Shown piece after piece: positions 25,844-37,024 of a stretch of DNA of 64,000 nt. The DNA is from Helicostylum pulchrum (lineage: Eukaryota > Mucoromycota > Mucoromycetes > Mucorales > Mucoraceae): NCBI GenBank assembly GCA_025677825.1, contig JAIXMO010000001.1, positions 434,001 through 498,000 of the forward strand, read 5' to 3'. Position 1 is the first letter of the stretch. Every line of letters starts with the position of its first letter. The notes under the pieces are model-generated. The model searched no databases, was not told where the DNA came from, and saw only the letters and a list, made by a program, of their open reading frames with translations. A program made the position numbers and the translations under genes.

Positions 25844-25893
<50 letters not shown>

Positions 25894-27131
25894 TGTCAGA
25901 CGTAGGTGTACGCACAGTTCCACCCGATACCATCTCTCGTAATGCAGACGCATCTTCAGTATCATCATCCATATTAACAACAATATCTCTTTCTGTATAC
26001 TGACTCTGTCCGAACTGAGCTGCATCATCATCCTCTACATCCAGATCTTCCTCGTCTTCATCCTCATCTCGTTTACTCGAAGTGGCGAAACCAGCGCCTC
26101 CGTAACCACCTTCCATCATTGCAGTTGCTCTTACACGTACTTGACCAGCCCATTCATATTCTTCCCAACCTTGATTAGGTTGTGAACTATTGTTGTTATT
26201 ATTATTCTCTTCATCCGACTGATCAAAATCTACTTCTTCTTCTTCTTCTTCTTCAACCTGTCGAGCCGGATTAGATAAACAATTATCAATATGAAGATTA
26301 ACCGCTTCTAAATCACCATACAGCCTTTCATTACAAATAAAGCAAGTCTGTACATCGGCTTCATTTAACATGACCTGTAAAGCTACTTCTGAATCATTTT
26401 GTGCTACCCTTGCAGGAGATTCTTCTTGTTTGATAGCAGAACCATCCAATTGCTTTAAACGATCGTTTCTCTTTTGTCTGTTCTTTTGTATTTTCTCTAG
26501 TGTTTCTTCATGTACAGATGTGGATTTCTTTTTACCTTTGCTTTGTTCCAATTGTCTTTTAGCAGCTACTGCAGCACCACGTTTACCTTTACTGTAACAA
26601 ATAAAAATAAAAAAAAGTTAATATTTTTTTTTTTTTGCATAATAAACGGAGAATTAATTCTGTCGATTGTACTTTTTATTTAAAGGGTCGGTATATGCTT
26701 CAGAGGTTGGTTCGGATAATCGACCAAGTTCATATTGATAATGTTCTTGCCAATACATGGGTTCTATACGGTACTCACAAACGGGACATTTTGGTAAATC
26801 TCGTCTAGCTAATTAAAAAAAAAGAAATGTAATGTTTAGTTCTCTCTTTTTTTGGCATAAAAATTAGTGCGCACAACAACAAGAATAATGATAATACCTC
26901 GACTACTATTATTATCATTAAGGGTATCCAATTCTCTCCTTGACCGTTTCTTTCTTCTAGTAATAAAATAAATAAAATAGAGTCAACAATAAAAAAAAAT
27001 CAAAAAATCAAAAATCCGACAAAAAAACTTCTTTTTTATTCAATTTTTTTTTTTTTTTAAAAAAAGTTACGTTACAATGGTTGTCCATTAGACTTTTTGT
27101 TACATTCAAAGTTATCGTCTGAAGAAGCCAT
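25479..27131 (-). CDS. RNF220-type RING E3 ubiquitin ligase, 424 aa, 5 exons
   Basis: Probable E3 ubiquitin ligase. Exons: 27131-27076, 26956-26898, 26808-26673, 26591-25893, 25803-25479. The C-terminal RING (372-410) is C-x2-C-x12-C-x-H-x2-C-x2-C-x10-C-x2-C with CWHVHCEQCW and ends CPQC...SDLRRIYL, the hallmark tail of RNF220. Upstream are a zinc motif CPVCEYRI...H, a Lys/Arg-rich segment and a Rad18/UBZ-like finger CFICNERL...HIDNC, then acidic stretches. The exon 3 donor (GTACAA, 26672) is weak and was chosen because it keeps phase. Intron 4 is only 89 nt and 45 of these are one A-run starting right after the donor GT. The gene converges on PCF11 with 75 nt between stops. Confidence 0.9.
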
Positions 27132-27640
27132 ATTTTCTTGTAGTGTTTTAAAAAAAATAGAGTATTATTTGTCTAGTGACTTAAATTAGATTACTCAAAA
27201 GTAAAAAAAAAGGCCTTTTTTTGAAAATATATAAATGGATGCAGATTCAACAATCCATTGATTTCATTGGCTGTCATGATGATCCTTTTTTTTTTCGGCC
27301 GAAACAAATAGTGTGCATCCAACTTTTGTCTCGAGAAAATATAAACTCTTTTACTTGCTTAAAAAGCGTGTGCCTTCCCTCATGCTTTAATTCAACGGAT
27401 GAGAAGGCTGAAATATCAGCATAAGCGACTTCGGGATTCAGTGTATCTTTTTCTATCTTTTTTTTTTTTTACTGGTTTTGCATTATTTTAAGACACCTAA
27501 AGTGTCATGGATAAATAAAATACCGGCATTGTGGCTTATGCTACTCTTTTTTTTTTTTACTGCAAGTTTTTTTTTTATTTTTTATTTTTGATTTCTTTTT
27601 TTTTTGTTATAATTGAAACTTCAATATACATTTTTGAAAA
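27132..27640. promoter_or_regulatory. Bidirectional promoter region, RNF220-like / TRM112
   Basis: The two genes diverge from this 509-nt gap. It is rich in T-runs on both strands. A 67-codon frame at 27221 has no coding character. No defined operator could be named. Confidence 0.5.
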
Positions 27641-28143
27641 ATGAGACTCATTACCCACAACATGTTGCAATGCCACGTCAAGAACTGTAACAACAACAAT
27701 TTTCCTCTTCGTTTCGAAGATGTTCAAGTTGAATTAATTGAAGCTGACTTCAATGCCGAATTTTTGTCCAACATGATGAACAAGATTGAGTGGGATGCTT
27801 TATACAACACTGCTATCCAGGTAAAATAATAAAAAAACACACACAAAGAGAGACGTATCTTTCTGACAAAGTATTATATTTTGTATAGCTTGGAATCAAT
27901 ACCCTCCCTGCTCAAATGCCTGAAGACGCTGAAGAAAACGAAGAATTCTTAAAACTTGTTCACAACGTTTTGTTAGAGGTAAAACACTCACGAAATTATA
28001 AATATACAAGTATGGTATTAACCGTCTTTTTCTCTAAATAGACTCACGTTCAACAAGGACAAATGGTTTGTCCCAACTGTGCTCACGTCTATAAGATTAG
28101 AGATGGTATTCCCAACATGTTATTGGCCGAACATGAAATCTAA
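27641..28143 (+). CDS. TRM112: Trm112, methyltransferase activator, 123 aa, 3 exons
   Basis: Small zinc protein that activates several methyltransferases: Trm9 (mcm5U34 in tRNA), Trm11, Bud23 (18S rRNA) and Mtq2 (eRF1). Exons: 27641-27820, 27889-27978, 28042-28143, all phase 0. Start MRLITHNMLQC is the family signature. Zinc ligands are Cys11, Cys16 and the Cys100-x2-Cys103 pair, and the end IPNMLLAEHEI is typical. An insertion of Asn residues (NCNNNN) follows the first zinc half-site. It is followed 463 nt downstream on the same strand by UBA4. Confidence 0.97.
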
Positions 28144-28606
28144 AACTGCAGAAAATCTAACTCGCCCCCAATTGTAATTAAAAAATAAATAAATGTCTAC
28201 TACTATTATGTTCACTTGTACAGAAAAAAAGGGGAACCAGTTTGAAAGGGAAGAGAGCTAATGTGGTTACATAAGGAGGGGAGAGGGGGGATAATGTCAA
28301 ATGTCAAATAAGCATTATAGTTGTTTTTTAAAAAAAATAAAGAGGAGGGAATTTTTATGCAAAAATGCTTTTGTTTACTTGGTAAACAATATCTTTGGCA
28401 ATCTTTTTATGTTACAGCAACAGATTTATACCTATAATCACAGTGCTATAACAAACCTTACTCTTTCGTTTGACATAAAAAAAAAAAAAGGTACACTAAA
28501 TCGATCTGTCAAGGTATGTGACGGGCTTTTGGGGGTCTTGCATACACCTAAAAACGACTTCTTTTTTTTATTTTTTTTTTCACTTGCTTTTTTCTGTAAA
28601 AAAAAC
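28144..28606 (+). other. TRM112 3' flank and UBA4 promoter
   Basis: Tandem spacer. A G-rich tract near 28275-28290 and an A-run near 28480 are the only notable features. An in-frame ATG at 28301 upstream of UBA4 would add about 100 residues of low quality and was not used. Confidence 0.5.
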
Positions 28607-30426
28607 ATGGAGAAACTCGAACAAGAGAATGCTCAACTTCGCAAACGAATTGCCGAGTTAGAAGCTTTACAAAAAGTACCTGTTGCATTAACAGAAACCG
28701 ATACCGCCGTCCCATTCCAACGAGTAGAGAACCTGACCAACGAAGAAATCTTTCGCTTTGGACGTCAGTTAGTAACACCCGGCTTTGGTTTAGAATGTAA
28801 AGCATACATACACACATACACGCACTACATACTGATAGGATTTTATATATAGCACAGTTAAAGTTGAGAACCAAATCATTTTTAATTGTGGGTGCAGGTG
28901 GATTAGGTTCACCTGCTGCGCTTTATTTAGGTGCAGGTGGTGTAGGTCGTCTTGGTATTGTCGATCAAGATACCGTCGATATCAATAATTTGCATCGCCA
29001 AGTGATTCATACTGAAGATCGTTGTGGTGTAAATAAAGCTGTTTCTGCTGCTATGGCCATCAAAGCGTAAGTAACACACCTTTTCTTAAAAAAAAATATA
29101 ATGTGTGTATACATGTTTATATAATCTCTTTCTATCTAGTATTTATCCCAAGGCAGATGTAGTTCCTTATGCTTATACACTTGACCGAACAAATGCTCTT
29201 GAACTGATTAGGCAGTAAGTTTTTTTTTGTTTTTTTGTTCTTTAGATACATACGAAAGTGATTAATTAAAATTTCCCGCCTAGATATGATATTATTATTG
29301 ATGCTACAGATAACATTGCTACACGTTACTTACTTAGTGACGCATGTGTATTGTTAGGAAAACCTTGCGTATCCGGAAGTGCTCTTCGAAATGACGGTCA
29401 AGTAAGTTTTTTTACTTTATATAAGCACGTTTTTTTATGAGTGTATATATTAACTTAGGGGTTGCACAGCTTACAATTTACAATTATAATAACGGGCCTT
29501 GTTTCCGTTGCCTTCATCCAGTCCCACCTCCTGCTTCAGCGGTCGGTAAATGTGTTGATAATGGTGTTCTTGGCGTCGGTAAGGTACTTTTAAAGGTTGT
29601 ACATAGATTGTCTTTTTAATCAAAGCTCAAATTAGTTCCTGGTGTCATTGGTATTTTACAAGCACTTGAAGCTATCAAAGTTGCTTTGGGTTCACCAGGT
29701 AAAACACACACAGGACAAATTGAATTAAGATGCAGATAAAACTGATATACAAAAATGTTAAGCTTTAAATGATCCTAGCTTTTTAATCTTTAGTGCTATG
29801 AGTAATCCCATGTTTAGAACAATGAAGCTTCGTGGTAGAAAGAAGGAGTGTGCTATTTGTGGTGACAACCCTACCATGACAGAATTAATTGATTATGTTC
29901 AATTCTGTAACGGATCAGCAAACGACAAGGTAAAAAAAGTTTTTTTTTTTTTGTAATTAGTTGATGATATTAACTTTTTAAAAAAAAGACTGTGGATGAA
30001 ACTATTTTAAGAGCTGATGAAAGAATTAACGTTCAGCAATACAAGGAGATTTTAGACAAGGGAGAAAACCACTTGTTAATTGATGTACGACCCAAGATTC
30101 AATTTGGTATTTGCAGCTTACCCAATAGTATTCATATTCCTATTGAAGAATTGGAAAAGAAATTGGATCAAGTAAAGCAAGTGAAGCAAGAAAAGAAAGT
30201 AAAAGATGAAAATGGTAAATATTTTTGTAGCAAAATTTTTTATTGGTTTTAGTTTTTTTTTTTAAGAAAAAAGTATTATATAGTTTTCGTAGTTTGTAGA
30301 TTAGGTAATGATTCGCAGATTGCTGTACGTATGATGCAAAAAGAAGGAATTGACGGGCCAAGAGATATTATTGGAGGGTTATTAAGTTGGTCCACTAAAG
30401 TAGATGAATCCTTTCCCAAATATTAA
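28607..30426 (+). CDS. UBA4: Uba4/MOCS3 adenylyl- and sulfurtransferase, 434 aa, 9 exons
   Basis: E1-like enzyme that adenylates and thiolates the ubiquitin-like Urm1, supplying sulfur for 2-thiolation of wobble uridine and for protein urmylation. Exons: 28607-28796, 28853-29066, 29140-29214, 29284-29401, 29470-29578, 29636-29698, 29763-29929, 29989-30214, 30284-30426. A short coiled coil (1-20) precedes the E1 domain with nucleotide motif GAGGLGS (77-83), zinc pairs Cys210-x2-Cys213 and Cys286-x2-Cys289, and Cys227 in [11 protein letters not shown]. The C-terminal rhodanese domain (from about 330) has its persulfide cysteine at 392 in VVCRLGND. The exon 6/7 junction is the least certain, as the segment before LNDPSF is short compared with relatives. 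Only 10 nt separate its stop from the stop of the opposing gene. Confidence 0.95.
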
Positions 30427-30436
30427 AAAAAAGTTT

Positions 30437-31503
30437 TTATTTTTTCTTTCTGTTTAAGCAACCGCCAACTGCATCCCAACCTAACGTAACGATATAAAGT
30501 ACAAACGATAAAAACCCAAAGAAAATTGAAGTGTTGTAAAAGTCACACCATTTGTTATACTGACCTGGTTTACAAGTGAATTTGGCTATTTCAACAATAA
30601 TACCAATACCCCATAAAAGTGTAAAGAGTAAATCACATAATATTAAAATCGTTCTCTTCATCTTTTCCGCTTTTCCGAGTCTTCTAAACAGATAGTATCC
30701 GACATGATAGCCTGAATAAATAATAGAAAGAACAGCCTAATGACAATAATTCATATGTGTGTGTCAGTTTATATATAATAACATTGTACAACTATATATA
30801 TCTAACTTACCACGGCAAATAGGTAATAAAAGCATGCTTTACTATCAAATGGTACATCCTCGCCAGTTGCCTATATGAATATAAATATAAACTTAGTATA
30901 TACATGTATACATACATACACATACAAACAACAACAACATTATTTTTCTAAACTTACGGGTGAAGCACCAGCAGCAAATCCAAGATGTCCAATACCAGCT
31001 ACAACTAAACCAAGACGAATAAAGAACCTTATTTTAGAGAATTTACCAGATGGTTTGCTATTATAAGTGGCTTCATTATCAGACACGGTCATAGGGGCTT
31101 CAATTTTACTCGTGTTCTCAAGAGTAGGTGATACTGGGTTATTATTAGTAGTTGTTGGAGAATAAGCATTGGCGGTCGAAGCAGTGTTACCGTAAGCGGT
31201 ACCTGTGTATTGATACGCACTTTGAGGTTGAGGTGAGGGAGACCAAGCATTTCTGTCTTCCTCTAAAGTCTTGTTGGATTCTTGCCAAGCGTTTGTGGAA
31301 GTCGGAATTGAAGTTTGGTGATAGTCTGAAGGTGAAGGCATACGTTGTGTACCATAAGGACTATTATTTATATCCGTTGGTGGTGGTGGCTTGTTTCTGG
31401 GCGGAAGCGCCGGTGACCCTGCTCCACCTAGTGCGGGTGAAGGTGTGTTTTCATAAGCGTTACCGAACCGAGGTCCTGAATTCTCTTCAAAAGGGTTACT
31501 CAT
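30437..31503 (-). CDS. Four-helix MARVEL-like membrane protein with N-terminal NPF, 301 aa, 3 exons
   Basis: Exons: 31503-30958, 30870-30811, 30736-30437, all phase 0. Residues 1 to about 160 are a Pro/Ser/Asn/Thr-rich cytosolic tail opening with Ser-Asn-Pro-Phe-Glu-Glu; NPF is the known ligand of EH-domain endocytic adaptors. The rest holds four hydrophobic segments (IRLGLVVAGIGHLGFAAG, then around YYLFAVAVLSIIYSGYHVGYY, CDLLFTLLWGIGIIVEIA, and FFGFLSFVLYIVTLG), arranged like a MARVEL domain of membrane-organising proteins. Two cysteines sit in the last extracellular loop (FTCKPGQYNKWCDF). Role in the plasma membrane or endosomes is inferred from topology; no orthologue name can be given. 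Confidence 0.82.
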
Positions 31504-32319
31504 TTGCTTAAAGAAAAAATAAATATAAACGTTAGAGAGAAAAAGAAAAGAAAAAAGAAACGAAAAAAGAAAGGAAAAAGAGAAAAAGGAAAAAGAGAAA
31601 TCTCAGCACTTTTGTACCACCTCATTGTTGCTGTAAATAAATAACCCCACTAGTAGTACATTTACGCCGTCATCGTGAAGAATAGTATCATGCATCTTTT
31701 TAAAAGAAAAAAAAGGGGGATACCTTGTCCAACGAGTTGGAACCATATTTTTGGCATGTTAAAGTATGTTGCAACAACAAGTTTTAGACATGTATTACAT
31801 ACCACTTTTGATACCAAAGCAATAGACCTTTACAGAAGCACGTTTACCGAAACACAATGACAGCATGCTCTAGAAAAAAGAAAAAATCGTGACTATGGAC
31901 GACTATTCTACCTTTAGAGAAATATCCTCGAGAAATACAGATTAGCTCATTTGCATATTTTATCACTACCAATGACGTACGAAACGACTTTTTGTTTTTG
32001 TTTCACGGCCTTTTTTATTTGAACTCCGTTGGTCATTTTCTTGTAATAGATAAGATGACTTTTTTTTAACGATATAGTTTATACTACTGATTCATCGAAA
32101 ATTTTGGGCAATTTTCCTCTGTAAAGTTCCTCCCACTCTCGACTTGATTGAAATAAAACAGGTATTATACCGAAAATAAACAAACAAAAAAAAAAACTAT
32201 AAACTAAAACGCACTAAATCAAATTGTTTTAACTGGGTAAAGTTAACTTTATATAAAAAAGTACTTTACGCTTGCTTTTATAAACTCTTTTTCACTCTTA
32301 CAAAAAAAAATAAAAAATT
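31504..32319. other. Promoter side of the MARVEL-like gene and spacer
   Basis: An A/G-rich tract immediately precedes the gene (31510-31605). A 61-codon frame at 31675 shows no recognisable features. The right end leads into the transposase relic. Confidence 0.45.
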
Positions 32320-33960
32320 ATGACATAAAAACCAAAGAAAAAAAGACTGGCTGTAGTTCCAAGAGCAAAAAGGCCCGGAGAATACAATTTTAGAGTGGAA
32401 AAAAAATACAGATGCACTTTATGTCCAGTCATTTTTGACAAACCTGAAGACTTGAAAAATCATCTTCATTCTTATCACGAACTTCCTCTCAGTGCTACTG
32501 TTTCCGAACAGTAAAAAAAAAAAAAAAAAAAAAAAAAATCTGCGACATTTTTTTTTTTTTTTTTATGAAGAGAGGATACCATGTATTCTCTCATGAGGAA
32601 CCTGTAGCTCAAGATTCCACTACCGTAGAAATATCGAGCTACCTTTTTTTTTTGTTTTAACACTGAAGCGTGCCATTGGGGTGTCTGATACTGTTTAGAA
32701 TACCTTTACAAGCCCTATACACGTCTCTTCGATAATCTTGAAACAATGGTATCGCGTGTCTTTGTGGATGGTGATAATGATGTGATTTCTGGTCGTGTGT
32801 TGAAGAAGATTCTGTTCATGATCAACCTGTTACTCAAGACCTAGGAGACTCATCGCCCGTTTAAGATTCCCTCGTTGAATGCCCTATTGAATTATCAACA
32901 TAATAAGACGAAACAAGGCCCCTTTGTTTGGCACAAAGGAAATATCAGTTCCTTTGAACGACGGTGAATCGCTGGCTGTTAGTTTAAATCTACCCTCTGA
33001 GCTTTTGAAGCTTCTTATGTCCAACCCAAAAGAAGTCTAAGCTCATTGCATCCCGTTCCTGACCATAGTGCGGATCAGTCAATCTGTTTACAAGGTGAAA
33101 AATGGAGAAAGAACCCTTATTTCCCAACAACCTATGTGGACAGTTAACGGTAACGATTTTTAGCGTGGTGAACTTGTGAATGTTAGTGATGTTGCCGATA
33201 GTATGAATTTTCTTATCGATTCATTCCATACTAAGTGGGGCTCTATGATGGTCTGAGGTTATTAGACCTATTTCTCTGGAGATTATACATTGACCCTGAT
33301 CACACTGATATTCCTGTTTCTCGCCTGCAGACCAAGGCAAGCTATCGTTTGGACCCAACAACTGCAAAGTGCTCTATGAAGAAGGTACCGTGGTTAATCC
33401 AAGCGATGAACTAATGTCATTAATGTCGAATTCGAACGCTCATCGACTCCAAAGAAGAATGCTTTCTAAAGATGGCAATGCATTAAATAATGATGTGCAA
33501 CAGTATTACAAGGTAAAGATTGCTCCTCGCATTATTATTTTTTTGCTGATGATACTTCTGGTAATAGATAAAAACATTGTAATGCGTACGAAAGCTGGTC
33601 GATGAACTGTGATGCTTTGTCCTTTGAGGAAAGGTCTTCTATTGAGAATATCTGCTTTATTGATGCGTTTTTCGAATATCATTAAGTCCGACGCAGCAAG
33701 CGGTTTTTCTTTGCTCTCAACAATTGCAGAAGATTTGAAATCATTGGAGGATGGTGTCGTTATGTTTTCTGCAGAAGATAACGAGTATGTCTTGGTTGTT
33801 GCCCCGGTTCTCTGGATTGAAGCTGATTATCCATGTCACTCTGGACTGTGGTGTTCTTGGTCCAACCACTTTGTTTCCTTGTCGAAAATACTATATGCGC
33901 ATTACTAGTATGAAATCACTCTTTATTAAAAAAAAAATGGGGAAGCAAGCAAAAAAAAAC
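32320..33960 (+). pseudogene. Decayed zinc-finger / Plavaka-type transposase gene
   Basis: From an ATG at 32320, which is followed two codons later by a stop, the frame reads a basic stretch and then a C2H2 finger, CTLCPVIF...HLHSYH (about 32411-32476), typical of the N-terminus of large fungal transposase-like proteins. After many stops, the plus strand at 33545-33880 still reads ADDTSGNR, then SWSMNCDALSFEERSSIEN, then LEDGVVMFSAEDNEYVLVV, and, after a frameshift near 33840, CGVLGPTTLFPCRK. This order (DD-SGNR, later APxLW-AD, then a Cys-x2-Cys region) matches the CACTA-related Plavaka transposases common in fungi, as far as I recall them. At least a dozen stops and frameshifts make it non-functional. 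Confidence 0.6.
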
Positions 33961-34065
33961 ATTATTGCTAGCAGGTATCAGAAACACTAAGATCCTCATG
34001 GCTACGCTCCTAGTATATGTTATTAGTACATAAAAACTCGAATGTAAAGCGAAATAATTGAAATA

Positions 34066-34471
34066 TTAAATAGTTACCTCATTTCTTTTTAATTGTGAAG
34101 AAGCTCTTGTAACACCAGCTCTCAGAATTCTCAAACTTTCGACCCTAATAACATTTTCAGTCTTTGCTTCCTCGAAGAGAACATCAATATTAAGCGTTCC
34201 TCCTGACCTTGAGGAGGAGGGTTTAACATTGTAATATGCTACTGTGAACGCGTCTTGCAGATGTCCTTCGGCTTCTTTAGCAGTTTCAAATCTGACTATA
34301 TAGTCCTTTACAAGTCGAATATTGTTATTTTTGAAACTATTTAGGTTGGGCAACCCTGTATCTCTGATATATTTCTCTAAATCTACGTTGTTCAAGATAA
34401 TTTTTAAGCATAAACATAAAACAAAAGGTTAGAAAATCTTAATACCACGTACTTGGAATAATATCTGTCAT
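34066..34471 (-). CDS. Small protein of unknown function, 111 aa, 2 exons
   Basis: Exon 1 (34471-34453) is 19 nt and codes MTDIIP plus one base; the donor is GTACGT. Exon 2 (34382-34066) follows acceptor CGTAG and runs in phase to a stop. Helix-forming, charged sequence: NLEKYIRDTGLPN, then KEAEGHLQDAF, a Ser-rich turn and RVESLRILRAGVTRASSQ. No signal peptide, membrane segment or known motif. An alternative donor GAG|GTAACT just before the stop means more exons could exist. It sits between a dead transposase and a Tc1-like element, so it may itself be part of a mobile element. I do not recognise the family. Confidence 0.5.
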
Positions 34472-34841
34472 ATTAACAATAGTGAACGAAAAAAAAAAAA
34501 GACGAAGAAAGGAGAAACCTTGATACACTGTCTATTTATATCATTGATGAAAACAAAAATGTGATGTATTTGAGAAAGTATGATTTATTTAGTTACTTTA
34601 TGCGCGCTAATAGTACCCATAAAAAAAAATAAGTTTGAATAATAAGTACAAATCCTTTAATACAAATATATATTCAAATGGGGGTATATTAATTTATAAG
34701 TATTATTATACTATTTATTAGCTGACACAAAAAATAAAAAATAAACACATTCAACGCTAAGGAACTTTATCAAACGAAAAAGTTTAGTTATGCAAAGTTC
34801 ACCTAACTATCAACTGTATCGGATGATTCTGTCTCTCAGTA

Positions 34842-36631
34842 CAGTAGCGGCTCTATTTAGGGGTGGCCTGATTTAAGGGTGGATTTATCCAGAACATCTT
34901 CGGTCCCCCTTTAACACCTATATCACCACTATTCGATTTAAGGGTGGAATCCAACTTGAAAAAACTACTAAATATATAAAATAAATTTAAAAGTGATAAT
35001 AAAAAATAAGTCTTATTTAATTTATATAATAGCGTCTAGTCTTCAAAAGTGTACAATCAAATCGATATTATTAAAACAAAGGGATAATAATCAAACTGAT
35101 AGAGAGATCGGATAGCAACATAAACCTTTACAAAGTATTTGAATTATAAAGACAGTGAATTTATACTTGAATAGAGCACGTATCAGCAGTGAATCTTTTG
35201 AAATATAACTAAGAAAAGTAATTAAATACAGACTGTTGCCAAGTGTTGAAAGATTGGAAAGGAATGCAGTGTAAGCCAAATAAAGTAAACGCAACGATAC
35301 CTTTTAGCTCTATATATTATAGCTAGTAGTTTTCAAATGTATTGTTATGTGGTATTCCAATAAATAGCTTTGTACTATTTTAATTGACAACAATAAAAAA
35401 TTTAATAGAATTCAGCATAATTTTAATGTTTGAACTCTTGCAGAAAACGATACACAGCATACTTTTTTATACAAAAGCTTGTACGAGTTCAAGAACTACT
35501 TAAACTATTGTAATTCATTATTGCTCGTTCATTATTCCATTAAAAACGCGTGTTTTTAAGTGAAGGTTTAGAAGTAACTTCTAAAAGAGGTCATTTCTCG
35601 GTGATCGAAAAAAGATGTTTTCATTGTATGATTAAACATCAGAAAATGAATATTTTACCCAGGTTACTTAGTGAAAGTTACTCTTCAGGATGTTGTCTTT
35701 AACACCAAAATTAAAAATGCATTTTGTTGTAAGTTTTTCTCGATTTTTTATTTTTTTCTTCAGTCGATCATTTTGAGGGGTCAACCCCTTTTGTGTTTCT
35801 GGGATTATTTCAAAATTACTCAATATCTACTTTACTTTTATTTGTGGAAAATTTAATGATAATAAATTTCTCTTTTAGGCGCATTTAATTCATCTAAAAT
35901 CATATTTTTAATAAAAATAATGACCGAGTAATCTCTGTTTTAAACGTTATTTTTTTTGTTAAAGTTTAAGTTTAACGGCCCTTAAAATGGCCATTTCTTT
36001 AAAGCGCGTTTTCTCGCCCAGTTTTAGATGTAGCACTTTTGTTTATAAACATCCAATATATAGTTTTTAAATATCTACATTCAGCTCTAAAACCAAACGC
36101 GGTAATAAAAAACTACGTTTTATGTAATCGCGAAGCTCTGAAAATGGTTACATGCTGTTACACTAAAAAAATGCAATTTTTTTCCCAAAAAAAAAAATGT
36201 CTAAAACAGCGATTACTCTTTCAGTTTTTTCATTAAAAGTATGATTTAAAATGTATTAGAAGTGTCTAAACTACTTCTATATTATGCATGGTTTTTTTCA
36301 TAAAGAAAGGCAAATTGTATATTGAGTAATTTTAAAATAACCACAAAAACGCAAAAAGGGGTTGACCTCCAAAAATGAAAATCGAAAAAAAAACAAAAAT
36401 GTTTTTTTATCAAAGATATAGTTAAAACAATTATTTTGTATTAAAAAAGTAGGGTCTTAAAAGCGTTTCCTGTTTCTTTAAAAAATAAAAACCATTTTTC
36501 ATTATAACTGCTAATTTTAGCAGTGATTTCTTATGTGAGCGATTATTTAAACTCAGGTATCTCAGTGAGCTTTTTTCTTTAGAAGTAACTATTCACTGCA
36601 TTTCGGTCACCCTTAAATAGAGCCACTACTG
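34842..36631 (+). mobile_element. Tc1/mariner-type element, copy B, with nested insertion
   Basis: The left end CAGTAGCGGCTCTATTTA and the right end TAAATAGAGCCACTACTG are inverted repeats matching at 22 of 24 positions, bounded on both sides by TA, the target duplication of Tc1/mariner elements. Internally there is no transposase frame, so it is non-autonomous. The left 750 bp match copies A and C. A central segment of roughly 900 bp (about 35590-36490) is absent from copy A and contains its own inverted repeat (listed separately). Confidence 0.75.
35700..36400. repeat. Nested inverted-repeat segment inside copy B
   Basis: The arm with GAGGGGTCAACCCCTTTTG (about 35775) and ATTACTCAATAT (about 35815) returns in reverse complement as ATATTGAGTAAT (about 36318) and AAAAAGGGGTTGACCTCC (about 36353). 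Arms are roughly 70-90 bp and imperfect. Copy A runs uninterrupted across this site. I infer a second foldback/MITE-like insertion, though an ancestral longer element deleted in A is also possible. Confidence 0.55.
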
Positions 36632-37024
36632 TATATACGAATGTATCCACGACGTATACGAAGAGAGAAGGGGGAAAACAGCTGAAATGGGTACATTTAT
36701 ATGAACACATATTTGCCACTAAGCACAGCTTTAAAATGATCACTGGGGATTTGCTTTCATGTCAGAGTAACAAATTAAAAGTTAATTTGGAATAAGCCTT
36801 TCAAAGTTATATTGTAGTAACTTTTTGAAGTTATTTTGTCTAAAATTTTATTATCATGTTTCTTAATTCAAAGTTGCCTTTTTTTTAGAGTTTAAAAAAA
36901 AAAAAAAAAACCGGAACGAGAGAGAGAAGGATAAAAGTTAATAATGGTACAAAGTATTTTATGTATATATGTATAAAAGATATGTGTGTATGTGTGTCAG
37001 TGAGTGAGTAGGGGTTGGGAGGTT
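36632..37024. other. Spacer between mobile element and ankyrin gene
   Basis: AT-rich sequence with a run of about 19 A near 36894-36911 and a GT-rich patch near 36980-37010. Nothing recognisable; probably the 3' flank of the ankyrin gene. Confidence 0.5.
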
